From the NCBI GenBank assembly GCA_037903475.1, contig JBAJFG010000487.1, positions 744,001 through 808,000 on the forward strand: a stretch of 64,000 bases of DNA, given 5' to 3'. This document shows, in pieces, positions 25,193-50,405 of the stretch. The position numbers and the translations under genes are program-made. The stretch comes from Ancylostoma caninum (taxonomy: Eukaryota > Nematoda > Chromadorea > Rhabditida > Ancylostomatidae). Each line of letters begins with the position of its first letter. The first letter of the stretch is position 1. The notes below the pieces were generated by a model, which saw nothing but the letters and a program-made list of their open reading frames with translations, made no database searches and was not told the origin of the DNA.

Positions 25193-25822
25193 TTATTCGT
25201 TGGACGATGTTTCCTGCGCTTGGCGATATGTTCCATTGATGATCGCAAGCTGCATCAATTGGCAACGCTTATAGTCGTCATGAGCAGGCGTCAGAAGATT
25301 GCGTACGCTTTCAACGCCCTGACGAAGTTTCTGTTGACATCTGAAATAGCACATGAGCACTCAGAACAAGGATATTCCTTCAATAATCTATGCTGTTGGC
25401 ATACGTACGCTAAGCTGTTATGATCTACGGCTGTGACAAGCACATGTAGTGGCTCCTCGAGATGGTCCCATCCTGGTTGTCCACGGAGGCGTTGCTCTTT
25501 TCTAGGATCCTGAAGAAAACGCAGTGGTACCTGTGAAAGCTGCATAAGCTTCATAAAGCTCCTTTCTTTGTGATAGCTGATACGCAAGACCTTTGCTGTC
25601 CGTTTGTATGTCTCACTATGCTTTCCAACTCAAATATTTTGTTATTTTCGATTTTTTTTTTGAAGAATGAAATCGACACATTATTCCGTGGCCTTTGCGT
25701 AGTAAAATATGGCGAAGTATGGCTGTGATTTTACTATAGCGATATTAAACCTTTTACTCGCTGATCTGTGAGGGTGCTGCTGTGTTTTGAACTATGAAAT
25801 GGTGGTTGAGTGATGGTATGTG

Positions 25823-25863
<41 letters not shown>

Positions 25864-28263
25864 GAAATGATTCATTATGCCGCTGCAAACGGAACGGTCT
25901 TGCATCAACTACGATAACTTGACGAGTGAGTAGTGATATGATAAATGTGCTGTGGAGCCCACATACTGGAAACATCAAGAGCTGATGTTATCGCAGCGGT
26001 CGCACGAAACGAGTGTATTCATTCTGAGTCCAATGCTGTGTGCATTTACTTTGCGAGTACACCTTATCCCCTGAAGCGAAGTGAAACGGTCGAGCAATCC
26101 ACCAAAAATCGCGGAGGCGAACAATTCCACACTGATTTCGTGGATGCTATCCACCTTATGTTATGGCTTTTGTCTTAGAAACTGGACAACAGCCCAAATG
26201 CGAGTGTTCTCTTAGCGTTGTTCGTACTTGTGGAATGTTTCGACTCGTATGTTACCGTAGAGAAAATTCTCTTCGATTGCGAAACTGCGCTATTTCCAAG
26301 GCTATATGAAAAAAAAAACCCTAAGAACACATCTATCTGGCATGAGTTCCAGCTCTAGATACCCCCCAGACTAAAAAATTATGAGGTGCGACAACGAAAA
26401 TTCCCTACCGTGACCCGTAAACTGGCCAGGCAACAACTCATCCCGCATTGTAAGCAGGCATCACCCGTTTTCTGGGCAGACTACAGTTCACATCCGTTAT
26501 CTGAGCAGGAATCATCCGTATCCTGGTCAGTGAACAACACGGCCGGGAAACTGTCGAGCCCGTGTTCACCCGTAATTTGTGCATGCAACACAAGAAAGTG
26601 CTAATTCAACTATAGAGCCTTCAAAAACAAGGTTAGCGATGGTTTTGAGGTTTTTCATGTACAAAATCACAGCTCATGTAAGCTCTATTATTATAAAAAT
26701 CTTGAAAACGACACACAGAGTTAAGTTATAAGCACTACATTCTGCAGCGGGTGTCAAAATAGACACTTTTACATAATTTTATGAGTAGGAAGTCCGCTCA
26801 CATTGTAAGAAAGACACTTCAGAAAGTATACCGATAAATGCCAGTTTTTATAGTGAATGTGACAATAGAAAGCCTAATAAACGTTATTACAGGGGAAGTT
26901 TTCAAAGCGAATATGACAATAAGTACCTATCAAACGTTATTATAAGAGAAGGATGGAGTGCAGGCCGACAAATAGTGGAAAAATAGGCAGAAATTACTGC
27001 TCTGCGATGTCAGCCATCAAAGGGGGGGGGGTCTCAGATCACCTGCTATATTTCTCCGCACCCATTGGTTTTTATCAGTGCTGGGGGTACCCAGACAATA
27101 GAGCGGGCTGACTGCGGTACCAAAATGTGCTCCGCGGGCTGACCGCGGTACCATCAGATGCGGGACGGGCTGACCGCGCACAGAAAGTTCGCTGACCGCG
27201 GTCCTTAGCCGAAATTTTGGCTGACCGCGGTCCTTTGTCGAAAGTTTTGCTGACCGCGGTACTGTCCACGGTCGGCCAAGTTCGTCTCTTAGGACCCGCA
27301 CAATGTACTATGCAACCTTTGTGAACATAGTGTCAGTGACAAGTGGAATGCACATGAAGCGACATACTTTCTCTGATGGTGTTGAAGAGATTAAGAAGAT
27401 TCTCGCATCCATTTTTTGCTGAAGAAGTGGGATCCACCTCAATTTGCGGGGAGTGGACGCCAATTCTTAGATATTTTTGGGGTAAAGCTGTCATTAAATG
27501 AGCTTTGCCATTAATACTATGCACTTTATGAACGGCTACACAAGGAAAAAACTTTCAAGGACATAATCTAAAGAATGCAAATAAATCCTAGCGATGTTGG
27601 CCTTTCTATTTTTCAAAACTGTTTGTACTGCGCAATTTCCAAAGGTAAAAGGGGAGATTTTTCGTCTGGTGTCAAATTTGATGTAACATATCACCGTCAG
27701 TAGCTATCACCATCGTTATCAGCACGCCACGACATCGTTTCGGCAGGCTGCGGACCTTTCTCAGGCTGACCGCGCACAGATATCTGGCCGACCGCGCTTA
27801 ATTATTGGGCTGACCGCGCAGTTGCCTAAGGTCCGCCAAATACTGGTACCGCGGTCAGCCCGCTTCATTGTCCGAGTATGTCGCAACCACGACAACGTCC
27901 TCCGCAAGTCCCGATGATATTTCGTGCCTATATACCACCCTCTGACAACGTCCACATGTCTCGAAGTAGGCGATCACTGCCTGAGCAGTAAGAATCCTTA
28001 AGAAATGAGGACCATTGTTCTCCGCATCTCCTGACATTTGTGTCTGGTTGTATATGTACTGCTTAGTTCACATTCGCGTCTTCATATGTCAATCCGACGA
28101 AACTCGCAATATAAAGGTAGCGTAAAATTCTTAGTGGTCATATAACTTTACCTTGACACTCCCCTTTCCTCTAATTAGGATATGACATCCAGTATCAGAC
28201 TCCAACTGTTTGACACTCATCCCTGCAGGTCCAATAATTCTTCCAATAAAGTTGCACTTAGAA
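25193..28263 (-). CDS. STAR-family RNA-binding protein, KH plus QUA2 core (5' end not fixed)
   Basis: STAR proteins (GLD-1, ASD-2, quaking, SAM68) bind 3'UTR or intronic RNA to control translation or splicing. Three exons are firm and join in phase: 28152-28263 (phase-2 start), 25409-25509, 25193-25340. The first codes the KH core [20 protein letters not shown] then [14 protein letters not shown]; the second [20 protein letters not shown]; the third the QUA2-type tail [24 protein letters not shown] and the stop. In the GxxG loop the usual GPRG reads GPAG. The 2.6-kb intron between the first two holds several repeats. The open frame runs upstream through the KH acceptor to an ATG at 28,367, but that extension does not look like STAR sequence, so I prefer the TTTCAG acceptor at 28,264. 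Upstream exons are uncertain and given separately. It is too divergent to call gld-1 or asd-2. Confidence 0.85.
25829..25860. repeat. (GA)n microsatellite
   Basis: An uninterrupted GA dinucleotide run of about 32 bp in the long STAR-gene intron. Confidence 0.9.
26412..26537. repeat. Degenerate short tandem repeat in a STAR intron
   Basis: Five imperfect units of roughly 20-30 bp built on ATCACCCGTTTTCTGGGCAG, with variants ATCCGTTATCTGAGCAGG and ATCCGTATCCTGGTCAG. Both strands are open across it but no protein family is recognisable. Confidence 0.55.
26843..26948. repeat. Two-copy tandem repeat of about 53 bp
   Basis: Two adjacent diverged units share AGTTTT, GAATGTGACAATA (variant GAATATGACAATA) and AAACGTTATTA in the same order. 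Confidence 0.6.
27102..27864. mobile_element. TIR element with subterminal GCTGACCGCG repeats
   Basis: AGCGGGCTGACTGCGGTACC at 27,102 and GGTACCGCGGTCAGCCCGCT ending at 27,864 are inverted ends (21 bp counting one more base, one mismatch). Inside the left end GCTGACCGCG occurs five more times at about 20-30 bp spacing (27,139-27,262). Three further sites, one of them GGCCGACCGCG, lie near the right end (27,766-27,822). Arrays of subterminal motifs are typical of transposase-binding sites in DNA transposons. The middle is not coding, so it would be non-autonomous. Confidence 0.65.
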
Positions 28264-29530
28264 CTGAAATAATTACGTTGATGATATGCTGGTTTGAATT
28301 CTACCAATTTTAACAATGCGATCGATGCCAAATCAATTGCATCATGGGCTTGGCGTGATTTCATCATTATAACATTTCAAGCTGTTGTATCAGAAGCTGA
28401 TCCATTGTTAGCATCCTAGGGTCAGAAAAAAGGTTCAGCTGGCGATGACATCCTTTAAGCCGACATTGGTGGTGTTGTAAGGAGCTTGTATTACTATTTC
28501 GTGATATTCCGTGATCTATATTATTGCGCGATCTCTCACAGCTCCGGGATTGGGTCGAGCATCCTACAGATTCAGAAGATTTGTATAATAGGTGGATGAT
28601 TTATGATACCCTATTTCTGATATCTCGGTTTTGTTACTATTTTTTGCCTATTTTGCAATTTTGTGTTTACCATTTTCCTTCACTTCCACCCACAAAGGAC
28701 TGATTGGTGATGGCTATGTCTGTTGCGAAGCAATCGCTCCGGTCCATAAGAAGACTGGAGTACCGTGCATCATCATGCAAGAAGCGGTTGTGATCTGAAG
28801 CTGACCACATCCGCCTTATCGGCTATCATGATATCAGCCTCAAGGCCGTCTCAGTTTTCTGCGAGAATCTTGCACCCATAATGACACTGTCTTTTTTCTT
28901 GTTTCTTTTTATTGCCTTTCTTTTATCAGTGAAATCAATTTCAGCTGCCATTAACCTACTTCATTCTGGTGTTTGAAAGCGCCCCATGTGCCCTTTACTC
29001 ATTTTGCTGATACATCATTGGGCTGGACACAGCTCGCCCTCCCTTCCTCTCAGTACATATTGTTGATTCAGTCAGTATTGTTCTGAATTCTGTATTCTTC
29101 ATGGAGTCATAACAGTATCTACAATGATTCCATCTAATAAATTCTACTTTATTTTACGTGAACTGTTTCTCACTGTAGATTTCTCAGAGTGACTTCTTAG
29201 TTATGAGTGTTCGCACTCATTACTCCATGTTTCTGGTGCTTGGGGCCTTGAATGATCAACAAATGGAGCTCATAGATCCATCGAGCAGCGACTATGTCTC
29301 CGTTCACGTGTGGCAGAAGTGGAGGTATGCTCCATTCATCCCATCATTGTTCTTGTATTTAATGTTATAAATTCAGCAGTTCTTACCCTTTGATTCGACG
29401 CCCATGTAATTTTGGAATGAATACTTTCTCGCTCATTGTTACGGCTTGCTGATGCGGATCCTCATATGTGCTCTGTAATTGTTCAGGTGATATGCTGTTC
29501 TTTATTAAGGGTTAACTGAATACAACACCG
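28264..29530. other. Stretch between KH exon and putative QUA1 exon
   Basis: Probably intronic to the STAR gene. One candidate minus-strand exon is 29,261-29,330, with VNGDIVAARWIYELH ahead of a GTTGAT donor in the right phase for the KH exon; it loosely resembles the segment before the KH domain in STAR proteins. Its acceptor is poor. Plus-strand open frames at 28,697-28,799 and 29,192-29,340 match nothing I know. Confidence 0.3.
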
Positions 29531-30260
29531 TCAGGGAATAAATACCGTTTGATTGCTTGTCGGATGCTTGGTGTTTGTAATGCAGTTAAACGCTCTGTTC
29601 ATGTTTTCAATCAAGGACTGTGACAGCTCTTGAGCATCCACCGCTGGTACTACATCTTTAATGTCCTTTTGTGGAGAGGAAGAAGCGGAAATAGGAGTTG
29701 CTGTACATGATGGATTCACCATTCTATATACACGAAGGATTTCTTCCATTAGAAGCATCTAAACATGAGAGAGTTGGAGTTGTTATCCCAAATGCTTGTG
29801 AATATTGTCTCAAACTAGAACTCTCGGCCTTCACTCCAGTTGGTCATGTGTGTCATCCGCAGTGTTAAGCTTTCAAAGGAGATATTTGGTGGAATGCAGA
29901 ATGTGCGCTGTTGAGTACCTATGACTACAACACAATGGTAAAGCTATGAGAACATTCCCGCCCACGTCAGTTGTTTTGTCGACTAACTAGGAGCATTCAC
30001 AGCTTCTCTAGGTAGTTTGCGATATGGAATTAATATGAAAACAACTTTACAGATTAAGAATTGGACCCATTTCGGCCTCACTCTTATGCTCATGAAATTC
30101 CTAAGAATTTTGCATTTGATCGGAATTCTTCTCACAGAAGCTGCTAGTCTCATCTAATCAGTGTAAATGCCAGCCTTTGAGTGCGGCAGAAATCCCGGAT
30201 CTGCTTGCTGTACCATTGATATTTGATGAGCTTCACACATCAGTTCCGACAACAGTCTCG
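29531..30260 (-). other. Putative QUA1-like N-terminal exons of the STAR gene
   Basis: On the minus strand an open segment just after a TTTAG acceptor begins MLLMEEILRVYRMV. It recalls the end of the QUA1 dimerisation motif (RLLDDEIGRVR in GLD-1, from memory), and a possible GTATTT donor follows ITNTKHPTSNQT. About 500 bp upstream, after a TTTCAG acceptor at about 30,260, is SRLLSELMCEAHQISM, which recalls the start of QUA1 (EYLADLVKEK). Phases between these two agree, but the join to the KH exon is unresolved, so they are kept apart from the CDS call. Confidence 0.33.
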
Positions 30261-30340
30261 ACCTGAAAGGAAAAAGTTTCGGCGACGCTCGCGGGCACAA
30301 TTCATGCTGTCTGCGCAGCAGTACCGCTAGCAGCACTCCA

Positions 30341-31353
30341 ATTATAGTTCTAGAATAGAAATCAGTTTAGAGGAAAGACCGACTTTGTTTCTTTCTGAGT
30401 GTATACCAGAACTCCATTTCATAAAGCAGGATATTTTCTTTGCTTCACGAGAGCCAAAGTAATCAAAGAGATATGTAAGGCGCATAGGATATTCAGCGTA
30501 ACTTACTTTCTTCGGCATGCACCGCTAACATGATCCTGAAGTTCGTTTGAATCCATCTTCAGAGAAGCAAACGCGCTCTTTTCACAACCTTACAATGTGG
30601 AACAGAAAGGAGAAATGAACGAGTTCGTCCTTGGAAAATCTCTATAGCAGCTATCCAAGACTGATAGAAAACAGGCGGTACACAAGGACTTGGTTTTCTG
30701 CCGAGCTTACATCTTGTTTTGTTTCAGGGGGTGTTGCATTTCACTTATTGAGTAGCGGTCGTTCTTGCTTGCGGGCTGTGTTGATATGGGGTCATCATCC
30801 ATGATTGAAAGGAAGAATCATTCATACAGTAAGGTACGTTTGCACTGAACTAGCTACTACAATATCTACTTTTTATTGTTTGTTACGCATGTGACGCTTC
30901 CATAAAGCAACGCAAATAACAAACCCTCAAAAAACTTGCATGTGCTATTAGAGAGAGAACCTGTCATTACAAGAGTTCGTAAATAAACGAAGGAGAACGG
31001 CGAAATTACTGCACGCAAAAGCACAAGGAAAAATGGATAGGGTGGAAAACATACCAATAAAATTTTAATACTGGTATAAGAGGATTTGCAGCGACCATCT
31101 ATAATATAAATAATTCAATCTGTGAAGTAATGTGCTTCATGAGCAATAACGATTGCTGTTACACCACCAACCTGCGGCAATAATCTAGAAACAGTGATTT
31201 CTATCTACACGCTATCTTGAAACATGAACTTGTACATCATTTGTTTGTTGAAGAGTTTTGGTCAATTCTGAGAAGGACCGGATGATATCATCATTTTGCT
31301 CTCGCTTGAAGGCAGTGTCTCACCTCATGTAGGGTGTCGAGGTATCCACAGAT
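30341..31353. other. Intergenic, nothing recognised
   Basis: AT-rich DNA between the putative 5' end of the STAR gene and the retroelement remnant. No exon, repeat or RNA gene could be supported. Confidence 0.4.
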
Positions 31354-32350
31354 TCAGGTGCAGCTCGGGGCGCTCATTATTCTCAGAATAAAATACTTTT
31401 TTATGTCCATAACAAGCTGTGTATTGTTTGTTAGCGTTGTGAAGCAGATTTTAAGGATTGCTCTAATATTTGCAAGAATAGTTTTATGAGGACGATTTGT
31501 GAACATATTAGTAAAATCAGCTGAAAATAGCTTCATATTATTCGCGTTATGTCGTCTTAGTTGTTCGGTAATGTTTATATTATTTATTGACCAATACCCA
31601 TGAAAAGAATTATTTCGGAATGTAATAGATTGAACATAATTTTTAAAATGGTTCTTGGTAAAAGTGAAGATGTTTGTAAGTTCTAGCGTTAGCGGTTTAA
31701 TGGTACTGTTGAAAGCACCAGTAATATATCGGAACTTGGCTGGAGATTTGTGTAATTTTGGAACTGCATAAATAATTGGAATCTATGAATTACTAACTGG
31801 TTCTAGGCGATGATTGGAAAGAAAACTAGATAATATTTGATCAATGGTCTGTTTGTCGTAATATTCGTATGTATTATTGGTGCTAGAAGGAATAAAATTT
31901 TGATTTTCGTATTTTACTCCCATTTCTTTCATGATTTGTTGACAGTAGAATTTTTTGCAAATGATTGCATAGTTCCCACCTGCTTTATCCATGGGCAGAA
32001 AACAAAGTTATCTTGTAATCTTTGAATTGATTTGTAATCTCTACCTGTTACTATGTCACCTTGCTTCTGATTTTCGCGATACAAAATTGACTTCAGTTTT
32101 GAATGAAATTCTTGTCTCGTGTATGTCCCAAAGAACGACAAGTGTTCATGTTTCAATTTGTAACGCGATTTTATCACTTCTAGGAATTCTGAGGCGGTAG
32201 AATAAACCCATTCATGTAAAGTTTGTTTATTCATGCGAGTAGGGGGGGGGGGCGGAATTTTGTTCCTTTGTTTATTAATTGGGAGATCCTGTGGTTGTTT
32301 ACAACATTTGAATCCCCTGTGATAATATGTATATGGTACGGATTTATATA
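31354..32350 (-). pseudogene. Decayed Penelope-like retroelement, reverse transcriptase fragment
   Basis: Minus-strand sequence encodes in order: TGDSNVVNN with KGTKFR (about 32,240-32,330); a helical stretch with WVYSTASEFLEVIKSRYK; QDNFVFCPW; then, after a one-base frame change near 31,993, DKAGGNYAIICKKFYCQQ; an in-frame TAG at 31,783-31,785; IPIIYAVPKLHKSP and KFRYITG; and KLFSADFTNMFTN (31,495-31,536), the motif A region with its catalytic-type Asp. The KFR, DKAGGN and PKLHK signatures with an F-S-x-D-F-T-N-x-F-T-N motif are what I know from Penelope-like elements, relatives of telomerase reverse transcriptase. The downstream catalytic motif and any GIY-YIG endonuclease domain are not visible. 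Frameshift, stop and truncation mark it as dead. Confidence 0.8.
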
Positions 32351-32739
32351 AGGCTTATAAATTTCATTTTTACACATACATCCTGTTGTTAGTAGTTTTA
32401 TTTATTTATTCATTCCATACACCAACTGGAATTGGTGGGCCAAGTTAGAATCCAGATGAATTAACACAACTGCACTAAACAAAGCATAAAAAGTTGTTTG
32501 GTGCAAAGCATGGGAAAATCCTACCACTACAAAATACCAGTAGTTGATTAACTTTCGTATATTCCAAACTTTTTAACGTATGGTTATAATTGAAGACTTT
32601 TGTTGATGATGGAGGTGAATATTTATAGACACCTTCAAACAGGATGTGTGGTGTTTTAGAGTTGTTGCTAATAGTTGTTCTGCTTATATGACTATTCATT
32701 ATTTTATTTATATTGCGGTGATCATGGATATTAGTCAAT

Positions 32740-33397
32740 TAAAAGGCGGGAAGATTGCAGAAATTCTGGATTAATTTATTGCGAATTCTGTGCGTGTTTT
32801 GAAAGTGAACTTTGCATAGTAGACAAAGAAGAATTCGTTTTTGAGTTATAGGGATATTTACAGAAAAAAGAAAGCACATTTTCCCAACAAAAAAGAAGAA
32901 TTTGTTTATTAACATTGATAGAAATATATGTCATTCTGTTGGAATCGTAGCGTTAGGAAATGCTTACACCGTCTCAAAGAAAACACCGGTATTCAACTAT
33001 TGATCAGTTACAATCATAATGATACATCAATCAATTAATCGATTAGCTTGGATAGAGCGATATGAACAAGAGTTCAGATATAATAACAACAGCTAGACCG
33101 GAACTCACTACGCTAACACAGATGAAACCACCGTATGCGCGGTGACGATACGGTTGAAACCCGAGAAGTGAATAACATAAGGAGTGCCTCGGCTAAGTAG
33201 CGGCACAGATAAATCAGAAAAAATGTGATAAAATTCGAAAAAAAAATCAGAAGCATGCTCTACTAGCATCAATATCATCTACATGAGCTTGGAAAATGAA
33301 CACAGTTAAAGAAAAGGTCACCTCAACAGATAGGGAGTGGGGTAAAATGGAAGACTTTGGGAAACATTTGAAACAGAAAGCGGCACCAAGGAGAACC
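32740..33397. other. 3' flank of the rabphilin gene
   Basis: No exon or named repeat is visible. TTTATT on the plus strand at about 32,913, an AATAAA on the minus strand, is a possible distant poly(A) signal. Confidence 0.35.
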
Positions 33398-47093
<13,696 letters not shown>

Positions 47094-47097
47094 AAGA

Positions 47098-47104
47098 TCT
47101 GAAA
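47098..47104 (-). promoter_or_regulatory. Candidate spliced-leader acceptor of rbf-1
   Basis: On the minus strand ATTTCAG precedes ATCTT and the ATG, so a five-base leader separates the acceptor from the start codon. This is typical of nematode trans-splicing; a cis-spliced 5' untranslated exon further upstream is the alternative. Confidence 0.5.
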
Positions 47105-47677
47105 TGGAAACAGTGCAGAATTTCGTAGATCCACAGCAAATCTGGCAGTTTTCCAAGACTTTTCATTCCATCAGAGCCCTTAAAACCGCTGAGGCCTTAT
47201 GGCTTATGGCTTAGTTTTAGAAACTCAACTACTCAACTGTGCTCAGGTAGATTCAGGGTTTCTCTTCATGTAGTAGCGTTTGCAATTCTGAAGAAGCAAG
47301 TTATCGGGATCGACGATGACAAGGAAATTCCAGAGAGGCACTGGAGCGGACGGCCCGCGTGAAAGCGATCACGGGGACATCCGCAGGGGGTTTCTCGCGA
47401 AGAGAAATCGCACATAATAAATAATAGATGCTTGCGACGGAACAAATATGTGAGGCGAGTCGAGTAAGAGCGAGTAGAACACTGCTGTTTTGAGGAAAAC
47501 TCAGCACGCCTCAAGCAGGAAGTCCAGGAACTCTTCAGGAATTCTCAAGTGTCGTCGAGGAATCGGTGCTTGTATGGATTTCGGAGGTTCTTTAGCTCAA
47601 AGAACACAGGCTTCAATGAGATCTTTGAACAATCTTACTCATTCCGGCTTAGTTTTGACTTCTTCGCCATAAACGCG

Positions 47678-48040
47678 CCGCAACCGCAACGCAACATCCC
47701 GGCGACGCGGTTTCGCTATGCTGACTCACTGGTTTTAACATGTTCTAACACGTAACACTTGCGTTTCAATCGATAAATGGTAGTTTATCATCTTACCAAA
47801 AAAACAAAAAGTCTGACTTTCGTTTCGTACAATTTACTATGTACTCACTGGTTAAGTACTATTTAACTTGTCCTAACATACTTACTATTCAATTACTAGT
47901 TATTACTTACTATTTAAATACTATTCAATTTCTCCTAGTACTCCTTCTCCGTCTTCACTTGTGAACAGTCATAAAACAACCTGTAAAACGTGTTAACCAG
48001 GATTCCAACGCTGGAGCACCTCCTTGCGTTGCGGTTGCGG
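47678..48040. mobile_element. 363-bp inverted-repeat element, CGCAACCGC family (copy 3)
   Basis: CCGCAACCGCAACGCAA (47,678-47,694) is the exact inverted complement of TTGCGTTGCGGTTGCGG (48,024-48,040). Similarity between the flanks continues outward (TTTTGACTTC versus GGAACCAAAA, inverted), so the true ends may be near 47,655 and 48,065. The interior is AT-rich and non-coding. Confidence 0.6.
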
Positions 48041-48188
48041 GGCGGTGGACGCAAAGGAACCAAAAGTGAATCGATATGAATTGACAGCGTTCATACGTCT
48101 TGAAAATCAGAATCTGATGATAAAAAAGGAAAAAAAACCAAATTTAAAAGCAAAATCAAGCAGATTACGGTAATTTTCCACTGTCTGG

Positions 48189-48297
48189 ATGTACCATTGA
48201 GATTACCTAGGGTAATTGTGTTAACCCCACTGTTAATGTTGAGTAAAGCTGTGTGTTGCTAGCGTGTTTACCCTGGGTTATCCCAATGATGCATTCG
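48189..48297. mobile_element. MITE copy, ATTACCC family (copy 3)
   Basis: ACCATTGAGATTACCTAGGG at the left pairs with CCCTGGGTTATCCCAATGAT at the right around an interior of about 65 bp. Compact form of the family. Confidence 0.7.
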
Positions 48298-49427
48298 ACC
48301 CCAGCATAGTCTCCTGTTGCATGAAAGTTGACTTCATCAAATCGAAGCTGGCTTCCATACCAGAAAAAGCGGCACTAAAGAGGTCGGGTTATTAAACCCT
48401 AGACCTTACCCTACAGTTTTAGTTATTTACTTAGTTATTTACTCATTTATTCATTCGAATATAAGCTAATGTGCACCACAGAGGCTCAGCAAAGAGGGGA
48501 ACCAAATAAAGTTAAAGCATACGAAAGAAAAACCTCTAGTTCAAAGGTAGCAAAGAAACTAAAGGAAATAAAAGAGAAAAATAAAAGAATTCACATAAAC
48601 ATGATTTCCTTACGCAATCCCGTTGGAAGTAACCTTGCCGAGAAATCATAGCAAATTGCGGAAAAATCCACGACTACACCATCGAGTTGAAGTTTTTTTA
48701 CAAGGAAATTTACGATATCTGCAGTTGTTCCACGTAATAAAGGGTATATACCCATGAGCATGGAAAAATCCAGAAGCAGATGGTTAAAACAAAACCAGCT
48801 AACCAGTTTAGGAGAAATTTAATCTTGTCTAAAGGCATTGAGGGTGGGCGTCACGGTAGAGTGCATGGAGATGCACTTGAATACGTCACTCGCTATGAAA
48901 ATAGTCACAACGTCACTTGAACTTAATGGTAGCATGTAAATTGCGACATTGTGTCCTTTTATGGAAATGGTTTTTACTTTACTTTTTCCATGTGAAATGA
49001 ATAAGCAAAACAGAACCATCCCATCTGACGTTGCATTCGGGAAATTTCACGATTTCCAGAATTTTCACGCGAATATTCGAAATTCGAATCAAATATTGAC
49101 GATTGCAGACGAGACATAAATATGTTGATATGTGATGTGCTGAGGATTTTATCCTACGATGTTTTGATGCTGGGGGATTAAGTCGCTGCAAATCTGCTGA
49201 GATGCGCTCAGCTGACGACTGGAGTCAGCTGATCTCCATGGTTAGACTGCAAGGAAGCCATGTTAACTTCCTAGCAAAATAACAACTTTTATGTCTTCTT
49301 CTAGTAAATAAAAAGATATGTCATCGATAAAATTAACAATAACCCTGAAAAATTCTGTACTACAAAGACTAAAGAAACCTGCTAAAGGAGTGTCGTCTAT
49401 TTATCTGCCTCGCTCCCTTATACACAT

Positions 49428-49515
49428 ATTTATTTATTTATTCATTTATTCATTTACTTATCTATCTATTTATTTATTTATCTATTTATTTATCTATTTA
49501 TTTATCTATTTATTA
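49428..49515. repeat. (TTTA/CTAT)n microsatellite
   Basis: About 90 bp of ATTT tetranucleotides with interspersed CTAT and CATT variants, giving an artefactual Tyr/Leu/Phe-rich open frame. Confidence 0.9.
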
Positions 49516-49976
49516 GAATAGTGCAGCTCGGGGAGGGGGTGGGGCACTCTCATAAATTTCAGGATTTATGTAGTGGTGGTTCATAGAGATCCTGAGGATC
49601 TTCAGAGCGTTATGTGAAAATAGGAAATAATAAAAATCTCGTGATAACACTAAAATGATGTTTCAAAAATTGAAAATTAGAAAACTTGAACCAATTTTAC
49701 CCAAGAAATCCAAGCCACCTTACAAATCAAGAGCAACTTCTCAAAAAAAAAGGAATAAAAATCAGACAGCCATTGAGAAACCTTTGCGACTCTATACATA
49801 GTTTCGCTACTCAACGATATAGAGATATTCCTATTGACGACAAAAAAGTAAAAATGGGTGAAAAAATTTCAAGAAAAATGGACTAAAACAACGCTACATG
49901 GCAGAAAAAGAAAAGAGAAAGAGCCTGGGTAAAGTTGGCTAGAGCTACGGAATAAAGTCAAAATATACAGTCGCTG

Positions 49977-50135
49977 TCTCACCACCTGTCTGGACAGGTC
50001 AGAACAGGCAGTAAAGGGGGGAGGGGAAGGATCAAACAAGAATGAGAACTTAGATATCAATGGAAAGTGTGGATGCGCAGACAACTAGAGCGTCGCGTTG
50101 TGTTGCATGTGTAATATGTGCGAGAGAGCCTCAAT
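49977..50135 (+). repeat. Dispersed repeat with GTGTGGATGCGCAGACAA (copy 1)
   Basis: Contains CTCACCACCTGTCTGGACAG, AGAACAGGCAGTA, TATCAATGGAAAGTGTGGAT, GCGCAGACAACTAGAG and GTGCGAGAGAGCCTC. The same order recurs at 63,707-63,866. Confidence 0.6.
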
Positions 50136-50264
50136 CAATGAATTTTTAAGGTGTTTTCCATGGATTATGAGAACAAAAAAGTGTGCGATCCGCTCAAAAT
50201 AACCAATAAGTAATGTTTAAATAATAATATGAACAAAATAAATAAGTATTCTGCTACAGTCTGT

Positions 50265-50405
50265 TCCATTAGGGATGAGAGTAGGAGAAGCGATAGAGAG
50301 ATAAAGAACGCAGGAAAGTGCACAGCATTTAGAGAGGGTGGCGACGAGAGAAGCAGGTCAAATCGGAGAACACTCAACTATTGTCGTTTTTGAGAAGGCT
50401 GTAGT
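50265..50405 (+). repeat. GA-rich dispersed repeat (copy 6)
   Basis: Contains GAAGCGATAGAGAGATAAAG, GCAGGAAAGTGCACAGCA, GAGAGGGTGG and ACACTCAACTATTGTCG. It is closest to the copy at 6,950-7,077. Confidence 0.6.

Noticed and set aside
26386..26604. 72-codon open frame in the STAR intron
   Set aside because: It is produced by the degenerate tandem repeat at 26,412-26,537.
28131..28367. Single-exon reading of the KH frame from ATG 28,367
   Set aside because: The residues before CNFIGRIIG do not resemble STAR sequence, and a TTTCAG acceptor lies at 28,264; kept only as an alternative.
28697..29340. Plus-strand open segments reading GDGYVCCEAIAPVHKKTG and LVLGALNDQQMELIDPSSSD
   Set aside because: They look mildly coding but match no family I know, and the second is antisense to a candidate STAR exon; not enough for a gene call.
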